Positions 29,732-42,661 of a stretch of DNA of 64,000 nucleotides are shown in pieces; the stretch's first letter is position 1; each line of letters starts with the position of its first letter. The translations under genes and the position numbers were made by a program. Source of the DNA: Mycolicibacter icosiumassiliensis. Lineage in GTDB: Bacteria; Actinomycetota; Actinomycetes; Mycobacteriales; Mycobacteriaceae. The notes beneath the pieces were generated by a model. It saw nothing but the letters and a program-made list of their open reading frames with translations. It had not been told where the DNA came from and made no database searches. The stretch is from positions 3,010,482-3,074,481 of the forward strand of contig NZ_LT546166.1 in NCBI RefSeq assembly GCF_900078685.2, read 5' to 3'.

Positions 29732-30136
29732 CTAAGGCTCGAACCGGCGGCGAAAACGGTCTTCCATGCGGCTGGCGAACGTACCGCCACCACCCTTGAC
29801 GCGCCGCTGCGAACTCCCGCCCGGCTTGGCCGCACCGTCGCGACCGGCGGCCGCGTGGTTACCGGTGATGGCGAACACCACCCCACCGAACATCACCACG
29901 AACCCCAGCACGCTCAGAATCAGAAACGCCGGATTGACGGTGGTCGCATAGAACGGGATACCGGAGACCAGCATCACCAGACCGACCACCAACAAGGTCA
30001 TACCCTGCACCCGCCGGCGGGTGGTCGGGGTACGCAAGGCGCCGCCGCGAACGCTGGAAGCGAACTTGGGGTCCTCGGCGTAGAGCGCGCTCTCGATCTC
30101 GTCGAGCATGCGCTGTTCATGATCGGAGAGTGGCAT
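29732..30136 (-). CDS. DUF3040 membrane protein (Rv2169c-like)
   Basis: The 134-aa protein begins with the DUF3040 signature MPLSDHEQRMLDEIESALYAEDPKFAS. Two hydrophobic helices at about 45-63 and 68-90 and a basic Gly-rich cytoplasmic tail follow. This actinobacterial family is of unknown function and is usually single-copy near the dcw cluster. A strong intrinsic terminator follows it. Confidence 0.85.
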   Translation of the reverse strand: MPLSDHEQRMLDEIESALYAEDPKFASSVRGGALRTPTTRRRVQGMTLLVVGLVMLVSGIPFYATTVNPAFLILSVLGFVVMFGGVVFAITGNHAAAGRDGAAKPGGSSQRRVKGGGGTFASRMEDRFRRRFEP

Positions 30137-30376
30137 TCGTCCCTCCTTGCCGACGGCCGCTTACGTCACTGCCCACGGCGCGATACGGACTGTTGCGGGC
30201 AACTAACACTGATAATACGAGGTAGGCCTGCGCCGTACCACAGGCTTCACCAGCCGATTGTAGCGGCGGTCCGGCGTTGTCGAACCACAACGGCCGTCGC
30301 GGCAGGACCGAATCGCCGATAATGGGACTCTGGGCGTCGGGCACGCTGCCACATCTCCGGGAAAGGAACCTGCAGG

Positions 30377-30994
30377 TTGGTGACCTTCCTCCTCGACATG
30401 TCGCCGCGTGAGATGGCGGATCACCTCGGTGCGGCTCTGCGCGTCTACGTCACGGCGATGGGCTATCCGCCGGGCACTGAGAGCCAACGCGCCGCGATGT
30501 GGCTCGATCACACCCGCCGAAGCGGCTGGCGGGCGGTGGCCGCCTTCGCAGACAAGGAACCCGGCGACGTCGGCGAGATTCGTCAGCCGGGCGCCACCCC
30601 GGCAGGATTGGACGGCGCCGAGCTGCTGGGAGTGGCCTACGGCTACTGCGGCGCCCCCGACCAGTGGTGGCAGCAGCAGGTGGTGCTGGGTTTACAGCGC
30701 CGCGGGCTGACCCACCCCGACATCGCCCGGCTGATGGCCAGTTACTTCGAGCTGACCGAGCTGCATGTCGCGCCACGCGCGCAGGGCAGCGGCCTGGGTG
30801 AGGCCTTGGCGCGCCGTCTGCTGGCCGGGCGGCCCGAAGCCAACGTGCTGCTGTCCACACCGGAGACCAATGGCGATGGCAACCGCGCCTGGCGGTTGTA
30901 CCGCCGGCTGGGGTTCACCGATGTCATCCGGGGTCATCACTTCGCCGGCGATCCCCGGCCCTTCGCCATCCTGGGCCGGCCACTGCCGCTGTAG
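30377..30994 (+). CDS. GNAT-family N-acetyltransferase (Rv2170-like)
   Basis: The 205-aa protein has a central GNAT acetyl-CoA site at about 128-150: LTELHVAPRAQGSGLGEALARRLL. A later NRAWRLYRRLGF motif closes the fold. It corresponds to Rv2170, for which lysine or small-molecule acetylation has been reported; the substrate here is not shown by sequence. The start is either TTG 30377 or GTG 30380, both after AAAGGAA, and differs by one residue. It is divergent from the DUF3040 gene. Confidence 0.85.
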   Translation: MVTFLLDMSPREMADHLGAALRVYVTAMGYPPGTESQRAAMWLDHTRRSGWRAVAAFADKEPGDVGEIRQPGATPAGLDGAELLGVAYGYCGAPDQWWQQQVVLGLQRRGLTHPDIARLMASYFELTELHVAPRAQGSGLGEALARRLLAGRPEANVLLSTPETNGDGNRAWRLYRRLGFTDVIRGHHFAGDPRPFAILGRPLPL

Positions 30995-31042
30995 CAGCCG
31001 CGTCATCACCGGACCCGCCGCCGGGTCTGGCACGATGACGTC

Positions 31043-31789
31043 GTGCATGTTCGGCGTTCACTACTGTTCACTCGGGAACCCGTTCCAGCGCCCGCTCAGC
31101 CCCGGTTTCGACGATTCAGCAGCTACCGTCGCCTGGCGGCCCTGGTCGCGCTGCTGTTGATCGCGGTGCCGCTGGCCGGATGCGTGCGTATTCGGGCCAA
31201 CATCACCGTCTCCCCCAATGATCAGGTCTCCGGCCAGATCGTCGTCGCGGCCAAGCCGCGCAACGACAACGACACCGGCCCCAAGCTCAGCGCCGACCTG
31301 CCGTTCCCCCAGAAGATCGCGATCTCCAACTACAGCAGGGACGGCTACGTCGGCTCCCAGGCGGTGTTCTCGGATCTGACCTTCGCCGAACTGCCGCAAC
31401 TGGCCCAAATGCACCGCGACGCGGCCGGGGTGGACCTGTCGCTGCGCCGCGCCGGAAACCTGGTGATCCTGGAAGGCCGGGTAGACCTCACCTCACTGAG
31501 CGACCCGGAGGCCGACGTCGAATTGAGCGTCGCGTTCCCCGGCGAGGTGACGTCCACCAACGGCGAACGCATCGGCGGCGACACGGTGCAGTGGCGGCTC
31601 AAACCTGGCGTGGTGAGCACCATGAGCGCCCAAGCCCGCTACACCGATCCCAGCACTCGATCCTTCGCCCACGCCGCCCTGTGGCTGATCCTGTCCACGT
31701 TCGCCGCGGCGGGCGCGGTTGCGGCAATCGCCTGGTACGGCCGGGACCGCGCACCGCGCTTGCGTTCCCCCGAGGACAGCGCCGGCTGA
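31043..31789 (+). CDS. lppM: Lipoprotein LppM
   Basis: The 248-aa protein carries a long N-terminal signal with basic residues, a hydrophobic core (LAALVALLLIAVPLAGC) and the lipobox LAGC near residue 47. The body is the LppM domain (IRANITVSPNDQVSGQIVVAAK). A C-terminal helix near 212-232 (AALWLILSTFAAAGAVAAIAW) could span the membrane. In M. tuberculosis LppM (Rv2171) affects host-pathogen interaction, but its molecular role is unclear. It converges with the MTHFR-like gene, 15 bp apart. Confidence 0.9.
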   Translation: MHVRRSLLFTREPVPAPAQPRFRRFSSYRRLAALVALLLIAVPLAGCVRIRANITVSPNDQVSGQIVVAAKPRNDNDTGPKLSADLPFPQKIAISNYSRDGYVGSQAVFSDLTFAELPQLAQMHRDAAGVDLSLRRAGNLVILEGRVDLTSLSDPEADVELSVAFPGEVTSTNGERIGGDTVQWRLKPGVVSTMSAQARYTDPSTRSFAHAALWLILSTFAAAGAVAAIAWYGRDRAPRLRSPEDSAG

Positions 31790-31804
31790 GCTAACCGACC
31801 GGGG

Positions 31805-32698
31805 TCAGCGGGTCTCCGGCGACCAGTACTCGAGCATCTGCGCGAAGGTCCGAAACGCCGCCGCGGACACCCCGTAAGTGGCTTCGAAATGGATGCTCAG
31901 CGGGAAGCCCAGGTCCGCGACACCGTCGATCACGCGCTTGTACAGGTCGAGCATCAGCTTGCATCGCCGGTCGGGCTCGCTGTCGGAGAGCGCCTTGACG
32001 AAGTCCTGTTCGGCGGCCACCGCCGCGTTGCCCGGATCCTGAATCAGCCAGTTGATCAGACCGATCCGGTTCTCGAACGACGGCACGAAGCCGAACGACA
32101 GCAAGAGCTCCGGGCGCGCATCGCTGTGCTTGGCGAACTCGGTCAAGAACGGCACGATCGCGTCGGAGTACAGCAGCTGGGTCAGCCCGAACGTCGCCCC
32201 GCGGTCGCATTTGAAGTTGAACCGGCCGATCTCGTCGGCCCGGGTGGGAATCAAGATGACACCCCGGTTGGCCACGTCGGCCCGGAAGGTCGCCAGCGCG
32301 TCGGTCGGCGGCACACCCGCGCCCTCGCCGTCGGCCATGGTGCGCGGCACGCCGACGAAGACCACACCCTCGATCCCCGCGCCGGTCAGCTCACCCAGCC
32401 GGCTCCGCAGTGCCGCCTCGTCGGAGAACGACGTCACCTGGGTGCACAACCCGGACATGCCCGGCAGCTCGGGCCGAATCGCGTTCCAGAAGTCCAGCAC
32501 GTCGAGCTTGGGCTTCATCTCGATCGGGCGGTCATCGTCCTCGACGATCATCCCCGGCATCAGGATGTGACGGATCCGCCCTTGCAGGCCGGTCTCGGCG
32601 GCGAACCGCAGGACCTTGTGCGCCTCCTCGATCGTGTGCTCGGGCCCCCGCTCCACGTTCGGTGGGACCAGCTCGAGTGCGACGGTGTTCAAGCTCAC
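31805..32698 (-). CDS. Methylenetetrahydrofolate reductase-like protein (Rv2172c-like)
   Basis: The 297-aa TIM-barrel protein is distantly related to MetF. Visible family segments are LELVPPNVERG at the start, the PTRADEIGRFNFKCDRGATFGLTQLLY region and LSFGFVPSFENRIGLINWL. Its homologue Rv2172c has been proposed to be the mycobacterial MTHFR, feeding methyl-THF to methionine synthesis. I chose GTG at 32698, which follows GAGGAG by 8 bp and gives MSLNTVALELVPPN. The longer ORF adds 60 unlikely residues. Confidence 0.85.
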   Translation of the reverse strand: MSLNTVALELVPPNVERGPEHTIEEAHKVLRFAAETGLQGRIRHILMPGMIVEDDDRPIEMKPKLDVLDFWNAIRPELPGMSGLCTQVTSFSDEAALRSRLGELTGAGIEGVVFVGVPRTMADGEGAGVPPTDALATFRADVANRGVILIPTRADEIGRFNFKCDRGATFGLTQLLYSDAIVPFLTEFAKHSDARPELLLSFGFVPSFENRIGLINWLIQDPGNAAVAAEQDFVKALSDSEPDRRCKLMLDLYKRVIDGVADLGFPLSIHFEATYGVSAAAFRTFAQMLEYWSPETR

Positions 32699-32715
32699 GA
32701 ACCAGCTCCTCATGA

Positions 32716-33957
<1,242 letters not shown>

Positions 33958-33972
33958 TCGCCCGGAGCGCCG

Positions 33973-35610
33973 ATGTCGAACCCCACCACCCCCGCGGTCT
34001 CCAGCGCGTCCAGCGACACCGCCAGCGGCCTGTCCCGACTGCGGCAGTTCGCGGCCGGCGAGCAGGCCGGGGCTGCCTGGCTCGGCTGCCTGGGCGCGTT
34101 GCTGATCACCCTGGGCGGCTTAGGTGCCGGCAGCACCCGCATCCAGGACCCGGTGCTGGATTCCCTGCACCTGTCCTGGCTGCGCTTCGGCCATGGTCTA
34201 GTGCTGTCGTCGGTGCTGCTGTGGGTTGGGGTTGCGGTGATGCTGGCAGCCTGGCTCGGCTTGGGCCGGCGGGTGATCGAGGGCACCGTGAGCACCTACA
34301 CGTTGATCACCACCACCGGCTTCTGGCTGGCACCGCTGCTGCTGTCGGTGCCCGTGTTCAGCCGCGACACCTACTCCTACCTGGCCCAGGGCGCCCTACT
34401 GCGCGATGGATTCGACCCGTACCAGGTCGGACCGGTCGATAATCCCAATCCCCTGCTCGACGATGTCAGCCCGATCTGGGCAGCGACGACGGCACCCTAC
34501 GGCCCGGCGTTCATCCTGGTCGCCAAGCTCGTCACGATGCTGGTGGGCAACAACGTGGTGGCCGGCACCATGGTGCTGCGGCTGTGCATGCTGCCCGGCC
34601 TAGCCCTGCTGATCTGGGCCGCACCCCGGGTGGCCGCCCGAGTCGGTGGCAGTGCGCCCGCGGCGCTGTATCTGGCCGTGCTCAACCCGCTGGTGATCAT
34701 CCACCTGATGGGCGGGGTGCACAACGAGATGCTGATGGTCGGCCTGGTGATCGCCGGGATCGCGTTGACCCTGGAACGCCGCCACCTGGCGGGGATAACG
34801 CTGGTGGCGCTGGCGGCGGCGGTAAAGGCCACCGCCGCAATCGCATTGCCGTTCCTGGTGTGGGTGTGGATGCGTCGCCTGCGGGAACCCCGCGGTTCAG
34901 CGAGGCTCGACGAAGGAGAGCCGAAGCTGGAACCGCGGCATGAACCCCGCGGTTCAGCGAGGCTCGACGAAGGAGAGCCGAAGCTGGAACCGCGGCATGA
35001 ACGCCGCGGCTATCCGACGGTGATCGCATTCGCTGCGGCGGCAGCGGTGTCCACCGCGATCGTTGTCGTGGTGTTCGCCGTGCTGTCGGCCCTGGCCGGA
35101 GTGGGCCTGGGCTGGTTGACCGCACTGCTGGCCGGCAACGTCAAAATCATCAACTGGCTCACCGTGCCGACCGCGGCCGCCAACCTGATCCACGCGGTCG
35201 GCGGGTTGTTCGCCCCGGTCAACTTCTACGCCGTCCTGCACATCACCCGGATCAGCGGAGTCGCGGTGATCGGGTTGCTACTGCCGGTGCTGTGGTGGCG
35301 GTCGCGGCGCGACGATCGCGCGGCGGTCGCCGGGATCGCCTGGGCCATGCTGGTGGTGGTGCTGTTCGTGCCGGCCGCCTTGCCCTGGTACTACACCTGG
35401 CCACTGGCGGTGGCGGCCACCCTGGTCCGTTCACCGCACGCGATCGCCGCGATCGCCGCGGCGTCGACCTGGATCATGGTGATCTTCAAACCCGACGGCT
35501 CGCACGGCATGTACACCTGGCTGCATGTGATCGGTGCGACGGGATGCGCGGTGTACGCCTGGTACCGGCTGTCGCGGGCACAGCCGGCGCCTGCGCTCGA
35601 CGCCGCTTGA
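33973..35610 (+). CDS. mptA: Alpha-1,6-mannopyranosyltransferase MptA
   Basis: The 545-aa GT-C-type protein has about a dozen membrane helices. The acidic first extracytoplasmic loop contains SVPVFSRDTYSYLAQG, with the metal- or substrate-binding Asp. It corresponds to Rv2174, which extends the lipomannan/LAM mannan backbone using polyprenyl-phosphomannose. Residues about 305-342 are an extra hydrophilic loop made of two identical 19-aa repeats (EPRGSARLDEGEPKLEPRH) encoded by the 57-bp repeat. They sit between membrane helices, so the protein probably tolerates them. Confidence 0.93.
   Translation: MSNPTTPAVSSASSDTASGLSRLRQFAAGEQAGAAWLGCLGALLITLGGLGAGSTRIQDPVLDSLHLSWLRFGHGLVLSSVLLWVGVAVMLAAWLGLGRRVIEGTVSTYTLITTTGFWLAPLLLSVPVFSRDTYSYLAQGALLRDGFDPYQVGPVDNPNPLLDDVSPIWAATTAPYGPAFILVAKLVTMLVGNNVVAGTMVLRLCMLPGLALLIWAAPRVAARVGGSAPAALYLAVLNPLVIIHLMGGVHNEMLMVGLVIAGIALTLERRHLAGITLVALAAAVKATAAIALPFLVWVWMRRLREPRGSARLDEGEPKLEPRHEPRGSARLDEGEPKLEPRHERRGYPTVIAFAAAAAVSTAIVVVVFAVLSALAGVGLGWLTALLAGNVKIINWLTVPTAAANLIHAVGGLFAPVNFYAVLHITRISGVAVIGLLLPVLWWRSRRDDRAAVAGIAWAMLVVVLFVPAALPWYYTWPLAVAATLVRSPHAIAAIAAASTWIMVIFKPDGSHGMYTWLHVIGATGCAVYAWYRLSRAQPAPALDAA
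34885..34998 (+). repeat. Two tandem copies of a 57-bp palindromic repeat in mptA
   Basis: Units 34885-34941 and 34942-34998 are identical and 57 bp long, exactly 19 codons. A partial third copy of the edge (GAACGCCGCGG) follows at 34999. Each unit contains inverted arms, CCGCGGTTC and GGAACCGCGG, around GAGGCTC...GAGAGCC. The same sequence occurs in murD at 19912-19971. Translation stays in frame. Confidence 0.9.
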
Positions 35611-35626
35611 ACGACGCCGCTTGAAC

Positions 35627-36031
35627 TCAGTACGCCATGGCTTGCGCCCGGCGCATCACCTCACGGGCCTGATGCGCGTGCAGCGCATCGATCGGGCGGG
35701 CGTTGGCGATCGACTCCCGCGTACCGTCGCGAGTCAACGATAGCGACGAATCCGGGGTGAAGAGCCACCGCACGATATCGGTCTGCTGATAGCCGCCGTC
35801 GTGTAGCAGGGCCAGTAGCCCAGCCAGGCTCTTGACGACGTCCCCCTCGGCGGTGAAGAACGCCTGCGGGACCATCAGTACGCCGGCCCGCCGCACCGCG
35901 ACCAGATGGTTGTCGCGCAGGTACTGGTGCACTTTGGTGACTGGTACCCCGAGCATTTCGGCGACCGTCGGCAAGTCAAAAGTAGGTTCGTCGGGCTCAA
36001 GCACGTCTTCGGAGGCCGGAATGCTGCTCAC
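35627..36031 (-). CDS. DNA-binding protein Rv2175c-like, PknL substrate
   Basis: The 134-aa protein has a winged helix-turn-helix of MerR/excisionase style near residues 18-55 (TFDLPTVAEMLGVPVTKVHQYLRDNHLVAV). A conserved C-terminal helical region follows. In M. tuberculosis Rv2175c binds DNA and is phosphorylated by the neighbouring kinase PknL, which lowers binding. The same divergent pair is preserved here, 52 bp apart. The GTG start at 36031 gives MSSIPASEDV. Confidence 0.9.
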   Translation of the reverse strand: MSSIPASEDVLEPDEPTFDLPTVAEMLGVPVTKVHQYLRDNHLVAVRRAGVLMVPQAFFTAEGDVVKSLAGLLALLHDGGYQQTDIVRWLFTPDSSLSLTRDGTRESIANARPIDALHAHQAREVMRRAQAMAY

Positions 36032-36083
36032 GACACAAGTCTAGAACCGTCGGACCGGCCCTCTGCACACATACCATGACCGG

Positions 36084-37283
36084 GTGACTGCAGCGTGGGG
36101 CGGCGACGCACTTCAGGGCGCCCTGCTCGACGGCCGGTACCGGGTGGGCACCCGGATCGCCACCGGCGGCACCTCCACGGTGTACCGCGGTCTGGACGAG
36201 CGCCTGGACCGCCCGGTGGCGGTCAAGGTGATGGATCTGCGCTACGCCGGTGACCAGCAATTCCTGACCCGCTTCCAGCTCGAGGCGCGAGCGGTCGCCC
36301 GGCTCAAAGACCCGGGGCTGGTGGCGGTGTACGACCAGGGTTTCGGCACCCCGCACGACCCCGGACAGCCGTTTCTGGTGATGGAACTCGTCGAGGGCGG
36401 GACGCTGCGCGAGTTGCTCAACGAACGTGGCCCGATGCCGCCGCATGCCGTCGCCGCGGTGCTACGGCCGGTGCTGGGGGCGCTGGGGATCGCGCATCGG
36501 GCCGGGCTGGTACACCGTGACGTCAAACCGGAGAACATCCTGATCTCCGACGACGGTGACGTGAAGGTGGTCGACTTCGGGCTGGTGCGCGCGATCGCGG
36601 CAGCCGGAATCACCTCCACCAATGTGATTTTGGGCACCGCGGCCTATCTGTCCCCGGAGCAGGTCCGGGACGGCAACGCCGGCCCCGCCAGCGACGTGTA
36701 CGGGGTCGGCGTGCTCACCTACGAGCTCTTGACCGGACACCCGCCGTTCTCCGGTGATTCGGCGTTGACGGTGGCCTACCAGCGGCTGGATCACGATGTC
36801 CCCCCGCCGAGTTCCGCCATCGACGGCGTCCCAGGCGAATTCGACGATCTGGTTGCCCGGGCGACCGCCCGCGAGCCGGCGGACCGCTATGCCGACGGGC
36901 TCGACATGGCACACGCGGTTGACGTGATCACCCAGCGGCTGGCGCTGCCGGAGTTCCGGGTGCCGGCCCCCCGCAACTCCGCCCAGCACAACGCCGTTCC
37001 GGCCCGCCGCGCCCCGGAGCGCCCGGCACCGCCGCACCACCAGACACCGCGACATCAGACACTGCACATGACCCGCGGCCCGGCAGACTGGGTGGACGAC
37101 ACCGATACCCACTATGACTTGGTGACAGGGCAATTCGGCGGCGTCGAACTGAGCCGGTTCGTGTTGGAGCGCCAGCACGCGCGCCGGATGGTGGTCATCT
37201 GGCTGGCCGTGTTGTTCGCGGTCACCACTCTGGTCGCCGCGCTGGCGTGGACGCTGGGCAACAACGTCGGCGCGCTGCTGTAA
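36084..37283 (+). CDS. pknL: Serine/threonine-protein kinase PknL
   Basis: The 399-aa Hanks-type kinase has the Gly loop near 25-30 (ATGGTSTVY), the ATP-binding Lys48, the catalytic HRDVKPEN with Asp146, the DFG motif VVDFGLV and an APE-like SPEQ. After the kinase domain (about 18-285) comes a Pro/His-rich linker and one membrane helix at about 372-393. Only a few residues follow, so PknL lacks a PASTA or other sensor domain. Its known substrate gene is divergent upstream. Confidence 0.96.
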   Translation: MTAAWGGDALQGALLDGRYRVGTRIATGGTSTVYRGLDERLDRPVAVKVMDLRYAGDQQFLTRFQLEARAVARLKDPGLVAVYDQGFGTPHDPGQPFLVMELVEGGTLRELLNERGPMPPHAVAAVLRPVLGALGIAHRAGLVHRDVKPENILISDDGDVKVVDFGLVRAIAAAGITSTNVILGTAAYLSPEQVRDGNAGPASDVYGVGVLTYELLTGHPPFSGDSALTVAYQRLDHDVPPPSSAIDGVPGEFDDLVARATAREPADRYADGLDMAHAVDVITQRLALPEFRVPAPRNSAQHNAVPARRAPERPAPPHHQTPRHQTLHMTRGPADWVDDTDTHYDLVTGQFGGVELSRFVLERQHARRMVVIWLAVLFAVTTLVAALAWTLGNNVGALL

Positions 37284-37305
37284 CCCGGCGTACGCCCCAA
37301 AAGCG

Positions 37306-39210
<1,905 letters not shown>

Positions 39211-39214
<4 letters not shown>

Positions 39215-40224
39215 TGCCACGGCCCGCCCGGGCGGTGTATCCGCGGAATCGCTATCGGGATAGTCGGCGCCGACGCCTCCGACACTGCCCGGCTCGACCC
39301 CGCCCGCCCCGGCGATCCTGCGGCGGGCGCCGAACTGGCCGGTGGTCTGCCGACGGGCACCTGCTGGCGGGGGATCATGAACTGCACCGTCGGTGCCGAC
39401 GCGGCCCGCACCTCACGGTCGAGCTCGGCGTCGACGGCCCGATCAGAAGGCACCTGGGGCCGGCCCGCAACCGCATCCTGCAACCAGAGCTTGGCCGCAA
39501 TCGCCGGTCGGCGCAGCCGGCGCTCCCGCTCCAGCGCCCGGTGCATGCGCTCCCGATCAGGCAGGTAGCGCCACCGCGCCCACGGTGCATGCGGCCGGGA
39601 CAGTCGCACCGCGCCCACCACCAGCAGCGGAAAGAAGAACATCCCGATCAATCCGGTCCACACCTTGCCCTTCAACAACACCATCACGCCCAGCGGCAAC
39701 GCCGTCACCAGGCCCACGAACACCCCGGCACGAATCAGCGGGGACGACGTATCGTGCCACGTTCCCACCAGAAACGTCAGCGGGTGAAAGCCCAGTACCA
39801 GCAGCCCTGCGACCGCGGCGGCGGCGAACACGGCGTCCACCGACGCACGTCCGTCCTCCTCCCAGTACACGTCGGACAGGTGCAGGATCAGCGCGTACTC
39901 GTCGAGCACCAGCGCCGCCCCGATCCCGAACGCTATCGCAGCCAGGCTGAACGCCGGCTCGTGCGCGTTCGGTCCGGCAGCCACCAGCGTCACCCCGGCG
40001 ACCATCACCAGCACGACCCCGAAGACCACATGGTGGATGTGTTTGGAGCCGAAGTGCAGATTGCGTGGCTGCCACCACCGGGGCGGAGCGGGGTTCGCGG
40101 CTTGACTGCGGATGTAGCGCACCACGGAACGGGTCACCAGAAACGTCACCAGGAAGGCCAGCAAACAGCCCAGCAACGGCAGCCTGCCGCGGCCAACGAT
40201 GTCGTCGCGGAACCATTCCAGCAC
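39211..40224 (-). CDS. Multi-pass membrane protein (Rv2180c-like)
   Basis: This is a 337-aa protein. About seven hydrophobic segments lie between residues 15 and 205, with a His-rich motif FGSKHIHHVVFGV near 57-69 and acidic DEYALILHLSDVYW near 107-120. These polar residues within helices may form a metal or catalytic site. The C-terminal 120 residues are a basic, then Ala/Pro-rich cytoplasmic tail. It lies among LAM-related genes and is translationally coupled to RNase AS. Function unknown. Confidence 0.8.
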
Positions 40225-40327
40225 CTAATGCAACGTACGCCCCCGCAGCACACCACGCCGGGATCGCCACAAGTATGCGTCGGTAGAACTCAACAAATCC
40301 CAGCCACCCGATAGGCTGTGCTGCGAC

Positions 40328-41623
40328 ATGACTACATCGCGGCCGCCCGACCCGGGCCGTCGGCACGGGGGCATCAGCGGTTGGGCCGCTTGGTGGATCT
40401 TCACGTTGCTGGCGATTGCAGCCCTGGGCTACACGACGTGGCGGGCGCTGGGCAGCACGCCGTACCACATCGACGTCGACGTCTACCGGATGGCGGCGCA
40501 GGCCTGGCGTGCGGGCCAGCCGCTTTACGGCGAGGACTGGTTCCAAACCCAGATCGACGGGACGGTGCTGCCGTTCACCTATCCCCCGATCGCCGCGGTG
40601 ATGTTCGCCCCCCTCACCTGGGTGTCGCTGGGCACCGCGACTGCCGCACTGACCGTCCTGTCGACGCTGCTGCTGGTGGTGTCGATCACCATCTTGCTCA
40701 CCGGTCTGGGGGTCCGCTTCGACGCCCGCCCGGGCAGCGGGCCGGCCTGGTGGCACCGCGCTGTGGTGGCGGCGGCGATCGTGGCGGCGTCCATCTGGTT
40801 CGACGCCGAACCGATCTGGGCCAACTTCGACTTCGGCCAGGTCAATGCGGTGCTGATGACGCTGGTGATCGCCGACTGTGTGCCGCGGCGCACCTACTGG
40901 CCGCGCGGTGCGCTGCTGGGTGTGGCGATAGCGCTGAAGCTGACCCCGGCGGTGTTCCTGCTGTACTTCCTGCTACGTCGCGACATGCGCGCCGCGGTCA
41001 CCAGCGTGGTGTCGTTCCTGGCGGCGACCTTGGTGGGCTTCATGATGGCCTGGAGCGACTCCTGGCAGTACTGGACGCACACCGTCAGCGACACCGACCG
41101 CATCGGCGGGGCCAGCCTGAACACCAACCAGAACTTGGCCGGCGCGCTTGCCCGGCTGCCGCTGGACGACCAGGTGCGCTCGGTGCTGTGGCTCGCGGGG
41201 TGCCTGTTGGTGCTGGCGGCGATGGTGTGGGCGGCCCGCCGGGTGCTCGCCGCCAGTGAGCCGATCATGGCGCTGGTCTGCGTGGCACTGTTCGGGCTGG
41301 TGGTGTCGCCGGTGTCGTGGTCACACCATTGGGTGTGGATGCTGCCCGCCGTGGTGGTCACGGCGGTGGCGGCCTACCGGCATCGCGCGGTTGCCCTGGG
41401 CGTGCTCAGTGTGGCCGGGGTGGCGCTGATGATGCGCAGTCCGATCGAGTTGTTGCCCGAACACCACGAGGCCGGCGCGGCATGGTGGCGCCAACTGGCC
41501 GGGACGTCCTATGTGTGGTGGGCGCTGGCGGTGATCATCACGGCCGGCGTCGCGCTGCGGCCCGGCCCCCGGACGACTCCGGATCAGCCCGCCGCGGTCT
41601 CCGGAAACCGGGCGACCGGCTGA
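40328..41623 (+). CDS. Alpha-1,2-mannosyltransferase (Rv2181-like, GT87)
   Basis: The 431-aa GT-C protein of about ten to twelve membrane helices has an acidic motif [15 protein letters not shown] in the first large loop at about 40-54, then [16 protein letters not shown] conserved [14 protein letters not shown] follows. Rv2181 adds alpha-1,2-linked mannose branches to lipomannan and LAM using polyprenyl-phosphomannose. Its last 40 bp overlap the 3' end of the convergent acyltransferase gene. Confidence 0.9.
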   Translation: MTTSRPPDPGRRHGGISGWAAWWIFTLLAIAALGYTTWRALGSTPYHIDVDVYRMAAQAWRAGQPLYGEDWFQTQIDGTVLPFTYPPIAAVMFAPLTWVSLGTATAALTVLSTLLLVVSITILLTGLGVRFDARPGSGPAWWHRAVVAAAIVAASIWFDAEPIWANFDFGQVNAVLMTLVIADCVPRRTYWPRGALLGVAIALKLTPAVFLLYFLLRRDMRAAVTSVVSFLAATLVGFMMAWSDSWQYWTHTVSDTDRIGGASLNTNQNLAGALARLPLDDQVRSVLWLAGCLLVLAAMVWAARRVLAASEPIMALVCVALFGLVVSPVSWSHHWVWMLPAVVVTAVAAYRHRAVALGVLSVAGVALMMRSPIELLPEHHEAGAAWWRQLAGTSYVWWALAVIITAGVALRPGPRTTPDQPAAVSGNRATG

Positions 41624-42318
41624 CCTGTTGCCCCGTCCTGTTGCGGGACACCGTTTTTGACGCTGGCCGCGTAGATGTCGACGTATTCCTGACCGGACAG
41701 CCGCATCAATTCGTAGATCACCTCGTCGGTGACGGCCCGCTCGATGAAACGGTTGTCGGCCATCCCGTCGAAGCGGGAGAAATCCATCGGCTCGCCGAAG
41801 CGGACCGTGACCCGGCCGAAGCGCAGCATCTTGGTGCCGGGCGGGTTGACGACGTTGGTACCGACCATGACGACCGGGATCACCGGGACGCCGGTGTGCA
41901 GCGCGAGCCGGGCGATTCCGGTCTTGCCCTTGTAGAGCCGGCCGTCGGGTGACCGGGTGCCCTCGGGGTAGATACCGAGTAGCTTGCCCTGCGCCAGGAT
42001 CCGCTGAGCGGTGGTCAGCGCGGCCTGGGCGGAGTCAGAGTCGTTGCGGTCGATGGGAACCTGCCCGACGGCGGTGTAGAACGAGCGGGTGAGCCAGCCC
42101 TTGATGCCGGTGCCGGTGAAGTATTCCGACTTGGCCAGGAAGGTGATCCGCCGGCGCACCACCAGTGGCAGGTAGAAGCTGTCCATGACGGCCAGGTGAT
42201 TGCTGGCCAGGATGGCCGCACCGTCGTCGGGGATGTTCTCCAGGCCCTCGACTTTCGGCCGCCCGATCAGGGCCAGCAGGGGCCCGAAGAATACGTACTT
42301 GACCAGCCAGTACCACAT
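41584..42318 (-). CDS. 1-acylglycerol-3-phosphate O-acyltransferase family protein
   Basis: The 244-aa PlsC-family enzyme has the acyltransferase motif NHLAVMDS (NHx4D, residues about 40-47) and the glycerophosphate-binding motif [10 protein letters not shown] near 122-131. It corresponds to Rv2182c. It transfers an acyl group to a lysophospholipid or related acceptor at the inner membrane. It is the last gene of the minus-strand run starting with the SRPBCC gene at 44857. Confidence 0.92.
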   Translation of the reverse strand: MWYWLVKYVFFGPLLALIGRPKVEGLENIPDDGAAILASNHLAVMDSFYLPLVVRRRITFLAKSEYFTGTGIKGWLTRSFYTAVGQVPIDRNDSDSAQAALTTAQRILAQGKLLGIYPEGTRSPDGRLYKGKTGIARLALHTGVPVIPVVMVGTNVVNPPGTKMLRFGRVTVRFGEPMDFSRFDGMADNRFIERAVTDEVIYELMRLSGQEYVDIYAASVKNGVPQQDGATGQPVARFPETAAG

Positions 42319-42364
42319 GGCCCCTCCCTCCTGCCCCGACTAGGCGGCCGTGTTCGCGCCAACT

Positions 42365-42661
42365 TTACCGACCGGGCGTGGCTAGGGCCACACGGTGATT
42401 CGTCACAGCGCGGACCTCATACAGCGCGACGCTGTGCTCGGCGACGATCGTGAGCAGCGGATGTTCTTCCCCGGTTGCCAGCGCCGCCAGCGCGCACACC
42501 GGGCACCACACCTGTTGGCATTTGCCCGGGCCGTCGCCGGAGGAAGCGGCCAGCAGCGCCGCGGCGCGCACCGCCGGGTCGAGCCGATCCAGGATCGCCT
42601 GGGCCAGCTTGCGTAGCTCGGGTCCAAGCTCACCCAGGTCGGGGTGCGAGCCAGCGTTCAA
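42365..42661 (-). CDS. Small conserved protein with WCPVC motif (Rv2183c-like)
   Basis: The 98-aa helical protein has a CxxC pair in QQVWCPVCALAALATG near residues 50-66, which may bind metal or be redox-active. The TTG start overlaps the ATPase stop as TTGA, so the two are translationally coupled. It corresponds to Rv2183c. Function is unknown; the fixed neighbourhood suggests a partner role to the ATPase. Confidence 0.8.
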   Translation of the reverse strand: MNAGSHPDLGELGPELRKLAQAILDRLDPAVRAAALLAASSGDGPGKCQQVWCPVCALAALATGEEHPLLTIVAEHSVALYEVRAVTNHRVALATPGR

